Below are positions 1 through 7,889 of a stretch of DNA of 42,835 nt, piece after piece. Under the pieces are notes generated by a model. That model was given only the letters and a program-made list of their open reading frames with translations. It had not been told where the DNA came from and ran no database searches. Source of the stretch: an uncultured Bdellovibrionales bacterium (lineage in GTDB: Bacteria; Bdellovibrionota; Bdellovibrionia; Bdellovibrionales; Bdellovibrionaceae); contig CAIYID010000082.1 in the NCBI GenBank assembly GCA_903926205.1, forward strand, positions 1 through 42,835, read 5' to 3'. Position 1 is the stretch's first letter. Every line of letters starts with the position of its first letter. The translations under genes were made by a program, and so were the position numbers.

Positions 1-93
1 AGTAAACTGCGACGACTTCGTGGCGGAAAGGAGCAGATGAAAATATTTATCAATACATTGAACGGATTTGACTCTGAACAAAAGGCGGCCTAA
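1..93 (+). CDS. 3' end of an unidentified ORF (partial at window edge)
   Basis: Frame 1 is open from the window edge to a TAA at 91-93 and ends in ...NTLNGFDSEQKAA. Only about 30 codons are visible and I do not recognise them. The neighbourhood is full of gene remnants, so this may be another fragment and not a living gene. It could also belong with the headless frame that starts 12 bases later (frame 3), in which case the two would be one gene broken by a frameshift; nothing in the sequence proves this. Confidence 0.25.
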   Translation, partial: SKLRRLRGGKEQMKIFINTLNGFDSEQKAA

Positions 94-104
94 ACAACAA
101 TTGA

Positions 105-689
105 GCCCGGCCGAACTCTAACGGCAATCGGGACAAGTCCGTTATTAATGCAGAGATAGTTTTCCAGGAATTTTTAAAAATAAAGGAAACAAATGCCTAC
201 AGTAGCAAGCTTCCTAGACTCCTAGGTAAGTTAGTTGGCGATGGCTCTTTTGCGCTTAAGTCTGCTTACGCAGAAGATGTTCGGAAAAAAACAGCAACAA
301 ATTTGATCGATGCAGACGGTAAAATTAAGGCCGAGGTATTTTTTCACGCAATTTATGAGAATAAAAAATATGAATGCGATCAGTGGGGATCTGACACCAT
401 AAACACAAGATGTCTTTTGGATTCTAGAGGATTGGAATCCGTTGTTACCTTTCGAAAAAAAGCCCCAAATTCTTATTTTATACAGGAGTTGATAAATTAC
501 CTGGCTACAGGAAATTGTATTTATTTTAATAAATTTGAAGTGAGTATGAAGAAAACCACCGCCGCTGAGATTCTAGCTTTAATGATGCAAACTCGTATTG
601 ATATTGTTAATGCGACAGCTTCCGATAAATATTTTGGGTATAACGATAACTTTTTCTTTGTGAATACGGTGGATGAGAAAAGACAGTAA
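105..689 (+). pseudogene. Headless 3' gene remnant, function unknown
   Basis: The frame that ends with TAA at 687-689 is open back to a TGA at 102-104, but it has no ATG, GTG or TTG until a TTG at 303. The residues before 303 (for example NAEIVFQEFLKIKET and SFALKSAYAEDVRKKT) look as coding-like as those after it, so the coding sequence probably continued upstream and lost its start. A conventional gene call would begin at the TTG at 303 and give 128 residues, but no convincing ribosome binding site precedes it. The protein has no signal peptide or membrane segment and I recognise no family. The setting between decayed genes and transposase remnants supports a truncated gene. The alternative is a real gene with an unusual start. 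Confidence 0.5.
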
Positions 690-755
690 AGGATTTGAAT
701 TTTGAAAAAAGTTAGGCTGACTATTCAATAAATTCTTAAAATAAGAAAGTATGAT

Positions 756-1247
756 ATGAAAACACTTAAGATGATTACAATAAGTTTAGTTCTTGCTAGT
801 TCGCCGATCTTGAAAGCGCATTGGCATCATCACGACGGAAGTGAAAGTTGCATCAAAGAAAAATGGGATTTAATCAAAGAAGAAAAACAAATTACAGATA
901 AGTGTGAGGTCGTTCTGCCACTTAAACTAAAAGAGGGAGAATTTAAATTTCCTTTAATTGATTTAGGTCCGCTCAAGGTGCGTTACTGGGAAGCTCTTTC
1001 AGAGAAAAAAACTCATCTTGTTCAAACTTTTGAACACTCATTTATTGATGTTTGTTCAGGTGTAAAGACGTTTTCAGAAATAAAAATATTTAATTCAAAT
1101 GATTCTATCGACTTTTCTTTGCAAAATCCAAATCTAGATCCCGAAATTTCTGAGACTTACAAATTAGCACCTCTGACAGAAAACGAAGCCCTCCAAGAAT
1201 ATGAGAAGCTTCAAACTGAATGTGCCTTGCAAACTAAATCGAACTAA
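756..1247 (+). CDS. Small exported protein, unknown
   Basis: The 163-residue protein starts with a typical Sec signal peptide (MKTLKMITISLVLASSPILKA), followed at once by an unusual His cluster (HWHHH, residues about 22-26) that could bind a metal. The mature part is mostly charged and contains Cys residues near 32, 50, 108 and 156, which could form disulfides in the periplasm. I recognise no family. Its last bases overlap the end of the convergent nagB remnant by 14 bases. The gene is intact, and the N-terminal signal makes a real exported protein likely despite the decayed neighbours. Confidence 0.65.
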   Translation: MKTLKMITISLVLASSPILKAHWHHHDGSESCIKEKWDLIKEEKQITDKCEVVLPLKLKEGEFKFPLIDLGPLKVRYWEALSEKKTHLVQTFEHSFIDVCSGVKTFSEIKIFNSNDSIDFSLQNPNLDPEISETYKLAPLTENEALQEYEKLQTECALQTKSN

Positions 1248-1635
1248 TGACCGTAAAATTTGGGTGATTTTTTAGAAGTGTTGCGGGCAGAGTGCTAGTT
1301 GGCTCTGCTGCTAAAAATTTTTGATAAATTTCTTTTTTGCCTTCGCCAGTGACGAGCAAAATGATTTCTTCAGCTTTTAAAAAACTGCCAGCGCCAAAAG
1401 TGAAAGCCATTTTACTTGGTGCATTTTTAACTCGCTGAAAACTTTCTTCTCTCAGAGTCGTGAGCCCTCCTAAATAGCTCGTTCCTGAGCTTTGCACGAA
1501 TGGATCAATTTTTTTATCAAAGTTTTTGATCTCGTTACAAGGTTCATGAAATCCAATATGACCGTTGGGCCCAAGTCCGAGCAAAGCAAAATCAATCGGT
1601 CGAAGTAAAACTTTTTTTATGTGAGCTTGGAATTC
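1234..1635 (-). pseudogene. nagB: nagB remnant (glucosamine-6-phosphate deaminase, C-terminal half)
   Basis: The reading contains IDFALLGLGPNGHIGFHEP, the signature of glucosamine-6-phosphate deaminase / 6-phosphogluconolactonase-type sugar isomerases, then TTLREESFQ, a TFGAGSFLKAEEIILLVTG-type strand and a plausible C-terminus. The family is usually about 230-270 residues; here only about 130 remain. The frame stays coding-like upstream of the TTG at 1584 (HIKKVLLRPIDFAL) but hits TAA at 1636-1638, so the N-terminal half is missing. A short product from the TTG would lack the first half of the Rossmann-like fold, so activity is unlikely. This is a gene broken during the rearrangements that also left the transposase remnants downstream. 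Confidence 0.8.
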
Positions 1636-1732
1636 TTAGGCCTAAGTAAAATAAGCACAGTATTCGAGCCATGTTGAAAGTATCGCCGAGTCAGAAACTG
1701 GTTGTCGAGTTTGAAATCGCATAAGAGGTGTT

Positions 1733-1879
1733 ATGCTACAAGCCCCCGTTCATGGTAATAGCTCTATAAAGAAACCTACCCCCTGTATCGGCGGGCAAGA
1801 TCCTTTTGCCAAACAGGACCCAATAGGTACTTACGACACTTTTTGTCCAGATTTTACCGAGGAATCTGGCACGGATTAG
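1733..1879 (+). CDS. Possible 48-residue small ORF
   Basis: An ATG at 1733 follows a good Shine-Dalgarno stretch (AAGAGGTG about 3 bases upstream) and opens 48 codons to TAG at 1877-1879. The product is soluble, with two Cys and a run reading PFAKQDPIGTYDTFCPD. I recognise no family. It lies between the nagB remnant and an unidentified 3' remnant, so it may be a real small gene or a chance frame in junk DNA. The ribosome binding site is the only positive evidence. Confidence 0.25.
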   Translation: MLQAPVHGNSSIKKPTPCIGGQDPFAKQDPIGTYDTFCPDFTEESGTD

Positions 1880-1895
1880 GCACGGGAAAGGTCTA

Positions 1896-2174
1896 TCACT
1901 TTTTGCTCAAGCAGATTTCTTCGGATACTGAATTTAAAAATGGTCCGTCTTGTAATTTAATTTTGATAACTTTGTCGCTGATTTGTAGTTCAATAGATTT
2001 TCCTTTGGCGGAACCATTCGATAAAAATCGAATTTTGAGATAACCTTCGTTGTCCGTTTGAGAATCCCTCCAGCCGGACACACCATCTTTTGAAAGTGTA
2101 GATCCGAGTACTGGTCGGTTTTTACTGCAGGATCTAGAACCCGGGAAAGTACAAACTCCGATTACTGTTATCAA
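1896..2174 (-). pseudogene. 3' remnant of an unidentified gene
   Basis: Downstream of the truncated ISL3 transposase, a different minus frame reads CSKNRPVLGSTLSKDGVSG, then DSQTDNEGYLKI and further beta-strand-like sequence, ending at TGA at 1896-1898. The pattern (opening Cys, 'DSQTDNEGYLKIRF') resembles a small beta-sandwich such as a carboxypeptidase-regulatory-like or Ig-like domain at the end of an exported protein, but this is a resemblance only. The apparent TTG start at 2174 lies inside the transposase frame and has no credible ribosome binding site, so the 5' part was probably lost where the ISL3 copy joins. Confidence 0.35.
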
Positions 2175-2826
2175 TCGATACTCTTATGCCGGAAACACTC
2201 CGACAATATTCACCGATCCCACGGGCAAAATTTTTGGCTATTGGTGCGACAAGGTTTGTAACGAACAAAGGAGTGTGTCGTTTTGCAAAAAGACCGACAC
2301 GATTTTTAACTTCTTCAGTTCGATAATGAACTTCATCTGCAGCTAAATATGAAATATCAAGGTTATCAGGTAGCTTCAAAAACTGCAGCATGACATTCAT
2401 GCGATGTTGATCAAGATTCCACATTAACTTTGAATCTGTTTTTAAAATTCGGGCCACGGCCTCGCAGGTAATCTCCTCCATAAGTCGTCCAGCGATCTCC
2501 GCAAAACCGCAGGTCATGGACTCGAATCTTGGGTGGATCCAATCAACCCTTGCAATACCAGTACATTTGCAATCGTCACAAAATCCCCTTAATTGCCAGA
2601 ACTTCAAAGTGACATTTTGATAAATACCAAGGGGTGGTGCTTTGATCTCTTTTAAAACCCACTCCTTAACTCCGCCGAACTGAAGTCCGCACTTGGTGCA
2701 AAAACATTCATCACGGATTTGACGAATTTTAACTTCAACTCGTCGATCTTTTTTAAAACGCTTGATGTCTTCGATAACGACATCTTGAATCCCTAAAAAC
2801 TCGATGATAGCTTTTGCTAAGTCCAT
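2134..2826 (-). pseudogene. Truncated ISL3-family transposase
   Basis: The 230-residue frame has the ISL3 architecture at its N-terminus: a zinc ribbon with CFCTKC near residues 41-46 and CDDCKC near 78-83, then a helix-turn-helix region (CEAVARILKTDSKLMWNLDQ), then the start of the DDE domain (AADEVHYR, with the first catalytic Asp). Family members are about 400 residues or longer and carry two more acidic catalytic residues; here the frame leaves the family after about residue 213 (FARGIGEY) and runs into foreign sequence before its stop. It is therefore inactive. The upstream side (about 2827-2941) probably holds the left IS end, inserted in the IS110 remnant. Confidence 0.85.
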
Positions 2827-2940
2827 CCCTGACTCCCATGTTGCTGATGTTGTGTGGTAACAAAATCAAATCATAGGTCTTGGGGAATGGACAATTTTTG
2901 TATTATTTTTCTTGAAAAACCCCGTTATTATCCGGACAGT

Positions 2941-3560
2941 CTTATCCTCGAAACGCGCTGGCTAGCAGACAATGGTAGCAATGATATTGGCTCTGATGAT
3001 GCTGATCCCCGGTATTGTCATTAAGTTGCGAATCGGCCTATACTGTTTCTTATTTTTTTCGAAAAGCTCCTTAACTCGGGACTCATTTTTGTAAAAACTA
3101 TTTTCGTCAGTTTGAATGGCCTCAGCTCTGAAAACCGACTTCAGGCGATTCTTAAACCGAACGATCTCCTCGACAATATCCAAATAGCCGCTGATTGATG
3201 TCTGCAACTCCATCCAATGTGAAGTCTCGTGAAATACCGGCTGCAGATGATTTGTTCTAAGTTCCTGGGCCAAATGAAGGGCATCGCGAAAATCAGTTTT
3301 TGCTCCCTGTTTTTTTGCAATGTAAGTTGGATTGCAAATCAGTAAGTGATCGACCTTGTCCTTCAGCTGCAAATATAACCACTGGGAAATTGTTGATTCT
3401 TCGAATGTCATATGGCGCTCACCGTGAATTTTATTGATCACGTGAACTAGACTTTGTTCCGATGTTTTTACTGTCTCGCGCAAAACGCATTGTCCATTTC
3501 GTCAACAACTGCAAAAGTTGAAGTTGAACTGTGGGCATCGAGTCCAATATAATATTTCAT
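2941..3560 (-). pseudogene. Frameshifted, truncated IS110-family transposase
   Basis: A normal IS110 start lies at ATG 3560: MKYYIGLDAHSSTSTFAVVD, the DEDD RuvC-like first strand with the catalytic Asp. This frame dies about ten codons later, while the next frame continues the family with NGQCVLRETVKTSE, KTDFRDALHLAQELR and the transposase_20 start IPGISIIRANIIATIV. One missing A in the A-run at 3497-3499 (reading GACGAAATGG where GACGAAAATGG restores the frame) explains the break. A TAG at 2962-2964 interrupts the next domain, although PARFEDK still follows in frame, after which similarity stops near 2941. Full-length relatives are about 300-400 residues; about 205 remain, so the element is dead. 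Confidence 0.85.
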
Positions 3561-3680
3561 CAGCGGCATCCTCCTTCGGATTTGAAATGTTTGTGAACAT
3601 TCCAGTTTACATCCGCTCCCGAAAGGGCCTAACACCCCTTAGTTTAATTTTAACCTAGACGAGGTCCATTTGTGAATGTT

Positions 3681-3691
3681 CCCCTGAGGGG
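3681..3691. repeat. Short palindrome CCCCTGAGGGG (copy 1)
   Basis: Perfect hairpin of four C:G pairs around TGA, followed by GTGTG. It lies between the IS110 remnant and the 3' end of the minus-strand lipoprotein gene, where it might act as a weak terminator or mark a mobile-element edge. A very similar block lies at 27221-27231. Confidence 0.4.
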
Positions 3692-3721
3692 GTGTGCTCG
3701 CGCTTTCTTACATTGTCTTTT

Positions 3722-5278
3722 TTAAAGACCACAAGTACATGACCCTGCATTGGACAGGATCGTTGGCGGGGCTGTGTATTGAGTAGCGTTATCATATTGA
3801 GATTGATTATACCCACAACCATTCATTTGAGCTCCTGAGCTGAGGGAGCAGTAAGTTATTCCATTAGAAATATAGCCGCCTCCTCCGATTCTAAAAAGTC
3901 CGACTGGCCCAAGTGCTCCACAGGCACACACGCCACTATTACTCATTGAATTTGGCGCGTGTGCATATTGAGTAGCGTTATCATATTGAGATTGATTATA
4001 TCCACAACCATTCATTTGAGCTCCTGAGCTGAGGGAGCAGTAAGTTGTTCCATTAGAAATATAGCCGCCTCCTCCGATTCTAAAAAGACCACTTCCAATA
4101 ATAGGATCTATCGGAGTTGGAGTTGGAGTTGGTGCTGGAGTCGGAGTTGGAGTTGGAGTTGGAGTTGGTGCTGGAGTTGGAGTTGACGTCGGAGTTGGAG
4201 TCGAAGTTGGAGTTGGTGCTGGAGTTGATCTTAAAATATAAACAGAGTAGTTTTTTATTTCTAGCCAAACTCGTGAGGCCCCTTCTGATTCGATTCCCAA
4301 ATAAAGTCCGTTGAGAGTTGCATCTTCCCAAGAAGTTGGTGGAGAAACCCATCCCAATGTTTTCAGGACATCAGAATATGGAATTTTTATATGAGTCCAT
4401 TGATCCGTATTTTCAGGAACTGCGGGGTTGCCGAGGAAAGTATTATAACTAACATAACGACCTTCTGCATATTTTCCGCTGACATCGTAGAAGCATCGGT
4501 CATAGTTAGCATCGGCACAATCGGGCAAGGAAGAATCGCCATAGGAATCATTATAACCGGCAGAAGAAATCAGATCGATCTCAAAGAAATGGCCAGTATT
4601 TGTTCTTGCAGAATTCGCTTCGGTCCAGTTGATGATTCCACCCAACATGACTCGGTGGCCATCAAAGGTAGATAGTGGTGTCGTGCTGAGGTCAGATCCT
4701 CGGATTCGGATATCAAATTCTATAAAAATAGAGTTCGACAAACTTGTTTGCTGAACAGTGACGTCATCCATGCCAAAGAAAAGATGACCATACTGAATTG
4801 GCCAACCGGTGACATTAGTTTTTTGATAATTGATAGTATCTAATGACATTCCTAAAGAATTTCCAACTGTTTGCGGATAGAAAGCCATATTGAGCCAATG
4901 ACCAAAGTCAGTAGCATAATTAAAATCAGACATATAAGTGGTTATGCCGGGAATATTATTAGCTGCGCCGACATGGTTACTCTGTGGTGTCTCCTGAGTC
5001 ACACTGAAAATAAGCGGAGTGGCACCTCCTGCACAATTCCCCTGGGAATTACCATAAGTTTGATTGCCTGTCACAAAAGCTGAACAATAATTTTGAAAAT
5101 CAGAATAAGCAGTAATGGGTCCAGGTTGCGAGAGTTTCTGACCAGCAATAGGAGATCCTGTCGATATAAAAGATTTCAGTTGAGACGCACTTGAGTTAAA
5201 GCCAAATTTACTGCAAGCGTTGAACGCTATTGCAATCAGTGTCAATGTGATCAAAATTTGATTTTGTCTTATTCCCAT
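3722..5278 (-). CDS. Large lipoprotein with Pro-Thr linker and two C-terminal repeats
   Basis: The 518-residue product begins with a lipoprotein signal (hydrophobic stretch 8-18, then FNAC with lipid-anchored Cys22). Residues about 60-350 form a beta-rich domain of unknown family with many aromatic and Gly residues; it could be a lectin-like or carbohydrate-binding sandwich, which is an inference. Residues about 351-390 are a Pro/Thr/Ala/Ser linker of alternating TPTP units. The C-terminus carries two nearly identical 63-residue units, each starting GLFRIGGGGYISNG and containing the Cys pattern YCSLSS, NGCGYN and CACG or CTCG. A start at ATG 5278 fits a GGGGGAA ribosome binding site. The architecture (anchor, domain, flexible stalk, Cys-rich tandem tips) suggests surface display, possibly adhesion. 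Confidence 0.85.
   Translation of the reverse strand: MGIRQNQILITLTLIAIAFNACSKFGFNSSASQLKSFISTGSPIAGQKLSQPGPITAYSDFQNYCSAFVTGNQTYGNSQGNCAGGATPLIFSVTQETPQSNHVGAANNIPGITTYMSDFNYATDFGHWLNMAFYPQTVGNSLGMSLDTINYQKTNVTGWPIQYGHLFFGMDDVTVQQTSLSNSIFIEFDIRIRGSDLSTTPLSTFDGHRVMLGGIINWTEANSARTNTGHFFEIDLISSAGYNDSYGDSSLPDCADANYDRCFYDVSGKYAEGRYVSYNTFLGNPAVPENTDQWTHIKIPYSDVLKTLGWVSPPTSWEDATLNGLYLGIESEGASRVWLEIKNYSVYILRSTPAPTPTSTPTPTSTPTPAPTPTPTPTPTPAPTPTPTPIDPIIGSGLFRIGGGGYISNGTTYCSLSSGAQMNGCGYNQSQYDNATQYAHAPNSMSNSGVCACGALGPVGLFRIGGGGYISNGITYCSLSSGAQMNGCGYNQSQYDNATQYTAPPTILSNAGSCTCGL
3735..4090 (-). repeat. Tandem duplication, 189-bp period
   Basis: Two copies of a unit repeat with a 189-base period: TATTGAGTAGCGTTATCATA occurs at 3777 and again at 3966, and the GATTCTAAAAAG ends match in the same way. 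The period is exactly 63 codons, so both copies stay in frame inside the lipoprotein gene. A core of about 120 bases is almost identical at the DNA level, including synonymous positions, which points to a recent duplication or to gene conversion. Confidence 0.9.
4109..4229 (-). repeat. Low-complexity tract encoding the Pro-Thr linker
   Basis: On the plus strand the tract is built from GGAGTT units with scattered GGTGCT, GGAGTC and GACGTC variants. Read on the minus strand it encodes the TPTP linker of the lipoprotein. Short-unit repeats like this can change length by slippage in steps that stay in frame. Confidence 0.8.
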
Positions 5279-5888
5279 ATTCTAGTTCCCCCAAAAAGAC
5301 ATGATCCTCTAGCAAGTTTACTGCAACCATTAAGCCAAGTGAGAAGGGCATTAGATTTCACTCACCAATCTATTTAGTTATACCTTGATCAATAGCGAGA
5401 GTCTATTCAGTGTTTACTGATTGATTTCTCAGGTGAATAAATAAAATCGATGAAAGAGTTAACAATGACTAGAACGACGCCAGTTTTTCGTTTCAAATTG
5501 AGCCGCTCACGTGTTTAAACATCGGTGAACGCTCAACCCTTCGATTTCTCAACAAGCTGAACAAACAATTCTTTTTGAAGCACTTGGAAATTTTCCGAGG
5601 GCTTCTGAAGAACAAAAGTCTGTGCGATGTCGAACGCGGGGAAAATAATTTTTAAACTAAAGTGCACAATGAAGTTGATTTGAAAAATTTTGAAAAACCT
5701 GACGCTTGCTCAGTAATGCAGGGGAGATTGCTCACTTTTGGCGGGATGAATATATGGCTCAGCCAGCTAGATCATTCGCAAGTCAGGTCCCCGGCTTCTG
5801 AAATGACCGCCAAATATCTGTTGTTTTGGAAAAAATTCCTGCGACTATAACGTTAGGAAGTAATCACTTCGACAGAGAGGACCAGTCG
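5279..5888. other. Gene-poor, apparently decayed intergenic stretch
   Basis: About 600 bases without a convincing gene. Two short frames look like 3' ends of lost genes. On the minus strand, 5533-5667 reads FPAFDIAQTFVLQKPSENFQ and continues to ELFVQLVEKSKG before TGA. On the plus strand, 5706-5801 reads GEIAHFWRDEYMAQPARSF and ends at TGA. Neither has a good start or ribosome binding site. I see no terminator with a T-tract. The promoter of the flavoprotein gene should lie at the right end of this stretch and that of the lipoprotein gene at the left end, but no clear -35/-10 pair stands out. Confidence 0.4.
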
Positions 5889-7403
5889 GTGAAACGCTAT
5901 CGCATTTCCATAATATTTATATTTTTTTCGATTGTATTATTGATTTCAGGATATAACAAATTCGGTAACTCTTCGATAGACGGTGCAAAGCCAGTTGGCG
6001 CAGAGGAGGTCGTGGATCCGTGCGACTATAACAGAGTCATTCATCAGCTCCAGGAATTGGGGTTTCGTGGAAAGATAATTGCCACGCTTGAAGATCGTAA
6101 GCAAATGGCACAGGACTACGGGAATAGAGTAAAAAAGATTCCACCGCTATCGCTAGCGCCCGTCAGTGCATTAGACGTTTCGATTGTTGTTACGGCGGCG
6201 AGGACGCAAAAGTGCCAGATTGTCACACGGGGAACGGGACATGCCCTGGACGGTCAATCACAATCGGATAAAGCGATCATATTGATCACCCGTGATCTTC
6301 TGCTTCCTAGTGGAAAAACAGTTGAGGTGCTGACCAGAGCTGGTCGTAAAGTGGCCAGACTTTCTTCTGGTCAAAAGTGGTATGACGCTGTCACCAAACT
6401 TTACGACTATGGTCTTCGACCTGTTGTATTTCTTGAGATTCCTGGATTAAGCGTGGGCGGCACCCTTTCGGTAGGGGGCATTGGTTACGGCTCTCATCAA
6501 TTCGGGCTTCAAATCGATACTGTTACGCAGCTAACCGCAGTGGATGGACTCGGGAAAATCAGAGACTGCGCTCCTAAAGGGTATAACAAAGAAGCCTCTA
6601 TGGATGATCGTTTTTGCGAATCTCTCCTCGGGGGGCAGGGGCAATTCGGTGTGATTACCTCTGCAGAGATTGAAGTCACCTCCGCAAAACCCTACATTCA
6701 TGTCAAAAAGGAAGTGGAACCGGACCTCGATCACTTTTTAGACAAAATGGAATCCGCAGCATCAAACTGGAATGTTTTCGAATTATTCGGGTATATCACT
6801 TATGATCAAGAGCCAAGGTACGTGGTCTCAGTAGGCATCACTTCAGATTCACCGACACCAACCGACCCTTTGGATACAGTCTCTCCATTTTTGCTTTACG
6901 TGAAAAAACTCGAATATGCTACGGCGGTCGATTACAATTCATCCGGAAGAACGCCCTACTCTCCTGCCTGGCTTAACCTTCTTGTTTCGGATCGCGCCAA
7001 GTTCAGTGCGATCTTTAGGAGCAATCCCGAACTGATGAAAACGCTTCAAGGGAATGACTTTTTTATGATTGTACCCATTAAAGGTCCCAGGCTTCACCAT
7101 GATTCACTTTTACAAAGCGTTACAGAAAACCCAGGAACAGGCACCTTCGTCATTCACCTTGATCAAATTCGATCTGATTTCAACACATCCGAGGAGCTGC
7201 GAAAACGAAATGCGAAACTGCTCGAAGTATTTGTCGCCCCTCCCTTTGATGGAAGGAGATATTGGATCGATGATCTCCCTCGTGGGCCTAAGCTCTGGGA
7301 ATTAAACTTCGGCGCCTATTATGACCGAGTCAGGGCAAATAAAATTGCCTCTGATCCCGACATGGTTTTTCGTCCCTTCCCATTTTTATTTACTCCAAAC
7401 TAA
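5889..7403 (+). CDS. Cytokinin-dehydrogenase-like FAD-linked oxidoreductase, exported
   Basis: The start at GTG 5889 gives an N-terminal hydrophobic segment (ISIIFIFFSIVLLISG, residues 6-21) and sits 7 bases after AGAGAGGA; an in-frame ATG at 5826 would only add a poorly supported extension. The PCMH-type FAD domain is clear: RGTGHALDGQ (residues 114-123) places His118 where cytokinin dehydrogenases and related berberine-bridge-type enzymes attach FAD covalently, followed by GGTLSVGGIGYGSHQFGLQ and LLGGQGQFGVITSAEI, both strongly CKX-like. The C-terminal substrate domain (about 280-504) is more divergent. The likely reaction is oxidation of an amine or alcohol with FAD, at the outer face of the membrane or in the periplasm; the cytokinin substrate itself is not implied. 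Base composition looks richer in G+C than the neighbours, so transfer is possible. Confidence 0.85.
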   Translation: MKRYRISIIFIFFSIVLLISGYNKFGNSSIDGAKPVGAEEVVDPCDYNRVIHQLQELGFRGKIIATLEDRKQMAQDYGNRVKKIPPLSLAPVSALDVSIVVTAARTQKCQIVTRGTGHALDGQSQSDKAIILITRDLLLPSGKTVEVLTRAGRKVARLSSGQKWYDAVTKLYDYGLRPVVFLEIPGLSVGGTLSVGGIGYGSHQFGLQIDTVTQLTAVDGLGKIRDCAPKGYNKEASMDDRFCESLLGGQGQFGVITSAEIEVTSAKPYIHVKKEVEPDLDHFLDKMESAASNWNVFELFGYITYDQEPRYVVSVGITSDSPTPTDPLDTVSPFLLYVKKLEYATAVDYNSSGRTPYSPAWLNLLVSDRAKFSAIFRSNPELMKTLQGNDFFMIVPIKGPRLHHDSLLQSVTENPGTGTFVIHLDQIRSDFNTSEELRKRNAKLLEVFVAPPFDGRRYWIDDLPRGPKLWELNFGAYYDRVRANKIASDPDMVFRPFPFLFTPN

Positions 7404-7721
7404 TTTGCCCCCATATTTTACAAGCCCCTTGGCGGAGCCTTTACTATAAAAGTCAGTAAACCTGCGGCTGTGTATTGATAGCAAAAACCATAGCCACTCT
7501 GTGCGCGTCCCCCAATTATAATAAGTTGGCCCCTGTTGAGGAGGTGGCTGGTGTTCGCCGGGATGATGCTCATGATCTCCTCGAGGAAGAACTGTATATC
7601 CTAGACCAAGATACTCAGAAACTTGTGGTTGAGAATCCAAGACGGAAAAGTCATCCGCAAAGGCCATCGACCAAGACAAAAAAGTGATCAGCGCACTAAA
7701 ACATATTGAGGTTTTTTTCAT
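7386..7721 (-). CDS. Small exported protein, unknown
   Basis: The 111-residue product has a classical signal peptide (MKKTSICFSALITFLSWSMAFA, cleavage after AFA about residue 22). The mature part includes a His/Pro/Gln-rich stretch (HEHHPGEHQPPPQQGP, about residues 50-65) and a basic tail. ATG 7721 follows an AGAGGAG ribosome binding site with ideal spacing, which supports a real gene. No family is recognised. The last 18 bases overlap the end of the convergent flavoprotein gene, and no shared terminator is visible. Confidence 0.7.
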   Translation of the reverse strand: MKKTSICFSALITFLSWSMAFADDFSVLDSQPQVSEYLGLGYTVLPRGDHEHHPGEHQPPPQQGPTYYNWGTRTEWLWFLLSIHSRRFTDFYSKGSAKGLVKYGGKLVWSK

Positions 7722-7889
7722 AAGAACTCCTCTTGATGTTGCACCGTTGTTAATTCAAACGTTGACTGTCATTTTCATTTTCTTTTTACGTCGGAAATTT
7801 CAGTCAGCGAATAGACAAACTGACCCCAGTCAGAGTCTTACGCAAAATAAGTGCCAATAAATTAAGTGTCGAATCATCACCACGGCCGA

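Noticed and set aside
1843-2043. 66-codon plus-strand frame between remnants
   Set aside because: Low-quality composition, overlaps the minus-strand remnant, and no ribosome binding site.
4117-4314. Plus-strand frame reading Glu-Leu repeats
   Set aside because: Antisense of the Pro-Thr linker tract in the lipoprotein gene; simple-repeat DNA stays open in several frames.
5662-5850. 62-codon plus-strand frame before the flavoprotein
   Set aside because: Overlaps a more coding-like minus tail and has no ribosome binding site.
7475-7687. 70-codon plus-strand frame
   Set aside because: Antisense to the small exported protein, whose signal peptide and ribosome binding site are convincing.
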